DNA from: Syntrophomonadaceae bacterium
GTDB taxonomy: Bacteria; Bacillota; DSM-12270; Thermacetogeniales; Thermacetogeniaceae
Direction of reading: 5' to 3'
Length of the DNA stretch: 44,869 nucleotides
Assembly (NCBI GenBank): GCA_012839645.1
Contig: DUMY01000086.1
Location: 1 to 44,869 of the forward strand
The notes beneath the pieces were generated by a model that saw only the letters and a program-made list of their open reading frames with translations, searched no databases and was not told the origin of the DNA. The position numbers and the translations under genes are program-made. Below are positions 43,224 through 44,869 of this stretch, piece by piece (the stretch's first letter is position 1; each line of letters starts with the position of its first letter).

Positions 43224-44059
43224 TACATTCGCCCTGAAAAAACCTCCTCAGCAGGACCTGTCATGTAAACATGGTTATCTTTGCCCCACTCCACGAACAA
43301 CCTGCCACCGGGCAGACTTACTTGTACATCTCGATCCAGGTGACCACTCAGTGAGCCCCCTACTGCTACAGCACAGGCACCGGTTCCACAAGCCAGGGTC
43401 TCCCCAACTCCTCTTTCCCAAACACGCACATTCACCTTATCGCGGCCTAAAACCTCAACAAACTCCACATTGGTTTTTGCAGGGAAGAGTTGATGGCACT
43501 CTAAACACGGTCCCACAGTATGTACTGGAAACTCATCAACCCCCCCATCGATGAACACCATGCAGTGTGGATTCCCCATAGAAACAGCAGTAATATTCAT
43601 CTTATGTCGGTCAACCTGAATCTCTTCATTAATTACCCTTGATCCCGTCTCTCCCCTAAAGGGAATCAACTCACTCTCTAAAATGGGTTCCCCCATGTCC
43701 ACCTTAACCGCGGTAACTTCCCCATCCTTGATTATTACTTCCGGGACTCTGATCCCTGCTTTCGTCTGGATGGGGAAGGTAGTCTCCTTCACTAATCCTT
43801 TAGTATAAACGTATTTGGCTACACAACGAATGGCATTTCCGCACATCTCCGGTTCTGAACCATCCGCATTAAAGATGCGCATATTAATGGCTTTATGACT
43901 ATTGCAATACACAAAAACAAGGCCATCCCCACCGATACCGAATTTTCGGTGACAGACCCTGCGCACAAAACCAGTCATTTCCCCTTGTGGAATATCATCA
44001 GGAGATAATTCCATTAATATAAAGTCGTTGCCTAAACCATGCCACTTGGTAAACTCCAA
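43220..44059 (-). CDS. dapF: Diaminopimelate epimerase
   Basis: Converts LL- to meso-diaminopimelate for lysine and peptidoglycan. Catalytic cysteines lie in EMCGNAIRCVAKYV and ETLACGTGACAVAVGG; FTKWHGLGNDFILME and MGNPHCMVFID are conserved. I use TTG at 44059, which gives the normal start (MEFTKWHGLGNDF) with AGGTGG 6 nt upstream, rather than the ATG five codons earlier that overlaps that site. 279 residues. It is followed by dapL. Its TAG stop is the edge of a family-B repeat. Confidence 0.95.
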   Translation of the reverse strand: MEFTKWHGLGNDFILMELSPDDIPQGEMTGFVRRVCHRKFGIGGDGLVFVYCNSHKAINMRIFNADGSEPEMCGNAIRCVAKYVYTKGLVKETTFPIQTKAGIRVPEVIIKDGEVTAVKVDMGEPILESELIPFRGETGSRVINEEIQVDRHKMNITAVSMGNPHCMVFIDGGVDEFPVHTVGPCLECHQLFPAKTNVEFVEVLGRDKVNVRVWERGVGETLACGTGACAVAVGGSLSGHLDRDVQVSLPGGRLFVEWGKDNHVYMTGPAEEVFSGRMY

Positions 44060-44407
44060 CACAATCCACCTCATGGTAATTCATTTAAACTCCAGAAAAC
44101 ACCTGTTAATAGATTAACTCAAATCAACAAAATCAGCAAGGGGCATAATTAGTAGTTGGTCGTTAGTGGTCGGTCGTTGGAAAAAGATGTTTCAGGCGTG
44201 GGGTGTGTGAGGGGCGTAGCCGGGACCGCTTGCAAGGGCGGGACACTCCCCAGTGTCTCCCAGTGTTACCCATGTTCTAACTAAATCTGTTACCTGGTTC
44301 CAAACCTGTACGGGTCAAATAGATTGCCACAAACTGCAGTGTGATACAATAAGCATAGAAGATGTATAGAAATATCAACTAATCAACTAATAGAGGAGTA
44401 TAGATAG
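44060..44407. other. Divergent intergenic region dapF-rqcH with repeat and insertion-element-like sequence
   Basis: About 350 bp without a gene. A family-B repeat lies on the plus strand at 44150-44190 (TAGTAGTTGGTCGTTAGTGG onward, ending CGTTGGAAAAAG). A GC-richer segment follows at 44195-44255. TGTTACC-type direct repeats at 44264-44270 and 44288-44294 recall ends of insertion sequences. A promoter for rqcH lies near 44324-44350. Confidence 0.55.
44324..44350 (+). promoter_or_regulatory. Possible promoter of rqcH
   Basis: TTGCCA (44324-44329) and TACAAT (44345-44350) have a short 15-bp spacer, but the -10 is extended (TGA-TACAAT), which can compensate. About 50 bp upstream of the ATG, which follows AGAGGAG. 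Confidence 0.45.
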
Positions 44408-44791
44408 ATGTCACCAGATGGTATAACCTTACACCTGATCACCGGAGAATTGCGGGAAACCCTTCTTAAAGGAAGGGTGGAGCGTGTCTTCCAACCGGAG
44501 AGACAGGAGATAATATTAATAATCCGCAGTTCTGGACGAAGTTGGCGCCTGCTTCTCTCTGCTAAAGCAGAAAGTGCCAGTTTGCATCTTAGCACAAAGG
44601 AAAAGAAAAATCCACTATCCCCTCCTCAGTTCTGTATTGTCCTAAGGAAATACCTGGAGGGAAGCCGCTTGACTGATATCCAGCAAGTCGGCTTGGATCG
44701 TATTATACGCCTCACCTTTAATCGCATCGCAGAAAGTGGGGAGTTTCAAGATTTAGTCCTTATTGTGGAGATCATCGATTATCTGGTTTGA
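44408..44791 (+). CDS. rqcH: RqcH/Rqc2-family ribosome quality-control protein (NFACT), N-terminal part, broken at the right end
   Basis: N-terminal NFACT-N domain of the protein that adds alanine tails to stalled nascent chains on 50S subunits (also called fibronectin-binding protein A). SPDGITLHLITGELRETLL, VFQPERQEIILIIR, PPQFCIVLRKYLEGSRL and IQQVGLDRII are family sequence. Family proteins have about 570-590 residues; this frame stops at 127. The last five residues (IDYLV) are not native: they lie in a 53-bp segment inverted within a 41-bp inverted repeat. Read from 44869 on the opposite strand, the frame continues as EIMGKHSNLILV and then NPESNQIID, as expected for the family. The gene is probably intact in the organism. 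Confidence 0.9.
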   Translation: MSPDGITLHLITGELRETLLKGRVERVFQPERQEIILIIRSSGRSWRLLLSAKAESASLHLSTKEKKNPLSPPQFCIVLRKYLEGSRLTDIQQVGLDRIIRLTFNRIAESGEFQDLVLIVEIIDYLV

Positions 44792-44869
44792 TTCTGGGTT
44801 AACCAGGATGAGATTGCTGTGTTTGCCCATGATCTCCACAATAAGGACTAAATCTTGAAACTCCCCACT
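44735..44869. repeat. 41-bp perfect inverted repeat with 53-bp spacer at the window end
   Basis: 44735-44775 (AGTGGGGAGTTTCAAGATTT onward, to GGAGATCAT) is the exact reverse complement of 44829-44869, which ends at the last base of the window. The spacer 44776-44828 encodes rqcH sequence only when read on the minus strand. This pattern is typical of a fold-back chimera at a contig end. Confidence 0.97.

Noticed and set aside
44735-44869. Phase-variable invertible switch controlling rqcH
   Set aside because: Both orientations of the spacer leave rqcH stopped within about 15 codons of an arm, the arms have no recombinase gene nearby, and the second arm coincides exactly with the window end. 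A chimera is simpler.

Overview
This 44.9 kb window looks like a chromosomal contig from an endospore-forming, probably anaerobic member of the Bacillota (Clostridia-like). The evidence is spore genes (spoVS, ylbJ, gpr and two alpha/beta SASP genes), acetate formation by pta-ackA, an LL-diaminopimelate aminotransferase next to dapF, and typical Firmicutes gene orders: plsX-acpP-rnc-smc-ftsY, rsmB-kinase-rsgA-rpe, and yicC-remA-gmk-rpoZ-coaBC-metK-priA-def-fmt. Genus and species cannot be resolved from the sequence alone. Nearly all genes are on the minus strand; the exceptions are ylbJ, gpr, rpmB and rqcH.

Layout in coordinate order. 1-8 kb (minus): a yceD/DUF177-rpmF-plsX-acpP-rnc-spoVS-smc-ftsY-mtnP series with a consensus promoter in front (8028-8056) and a second before acpP. 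8-10.5 kb: ackA and pta, ending in a strong terminator. 10.9-14.7 kb: ylbJ, a coiled-coil protein, coaD, rsmD, a possible unannotated structured RNA, and a family-4 uracil-DNA glycosylase. 14.8-16.4 kb: the spore protease gpr facing two of its likely SASP substrates. 16.6-20.7 kb: asp23-fakA-recG, divergent from rpmB. 21-25 kb: ribD-ribE-ribBA-ribH under an FMN riboswitch with its own promoter and terminator. 25-37 kb: priA-def-fmt-rsmB-fhaA-like-[FHA::RodA/FtsW]-pbpA-prkC-rsgA-rpe. 37-41.7 kb: yicC-remA-gmk-rpoZ-coaBC-metK. 41.8-44 kb: dapL and dapF. The right end carries the start of rqcH.

The most notable points are: (1) an FHA domain fused to a RodA/FtsW glycosyltransferase inside an actinobacterial-style cell-wall kinase cluster that has no PP2C phosphatase gene; (2) a 41-bp perfect inverted repeat at the extreme right end that breaks rqcH, where the opposite strand encodes the missing family sequence, so it is most likely a fold-back assembly or amplification chimera; (3) a gene-free stretch at 13.7-13.96 kb with three hairpins whose G-U pairing favours a plus-strand RNA; and (4) two families of dispersed short-period intergenic repeats that abut genes and supply the TAG stop codons of udg, ribD and dapF. 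Most of the remainder is ordinary housekeeping sequence.
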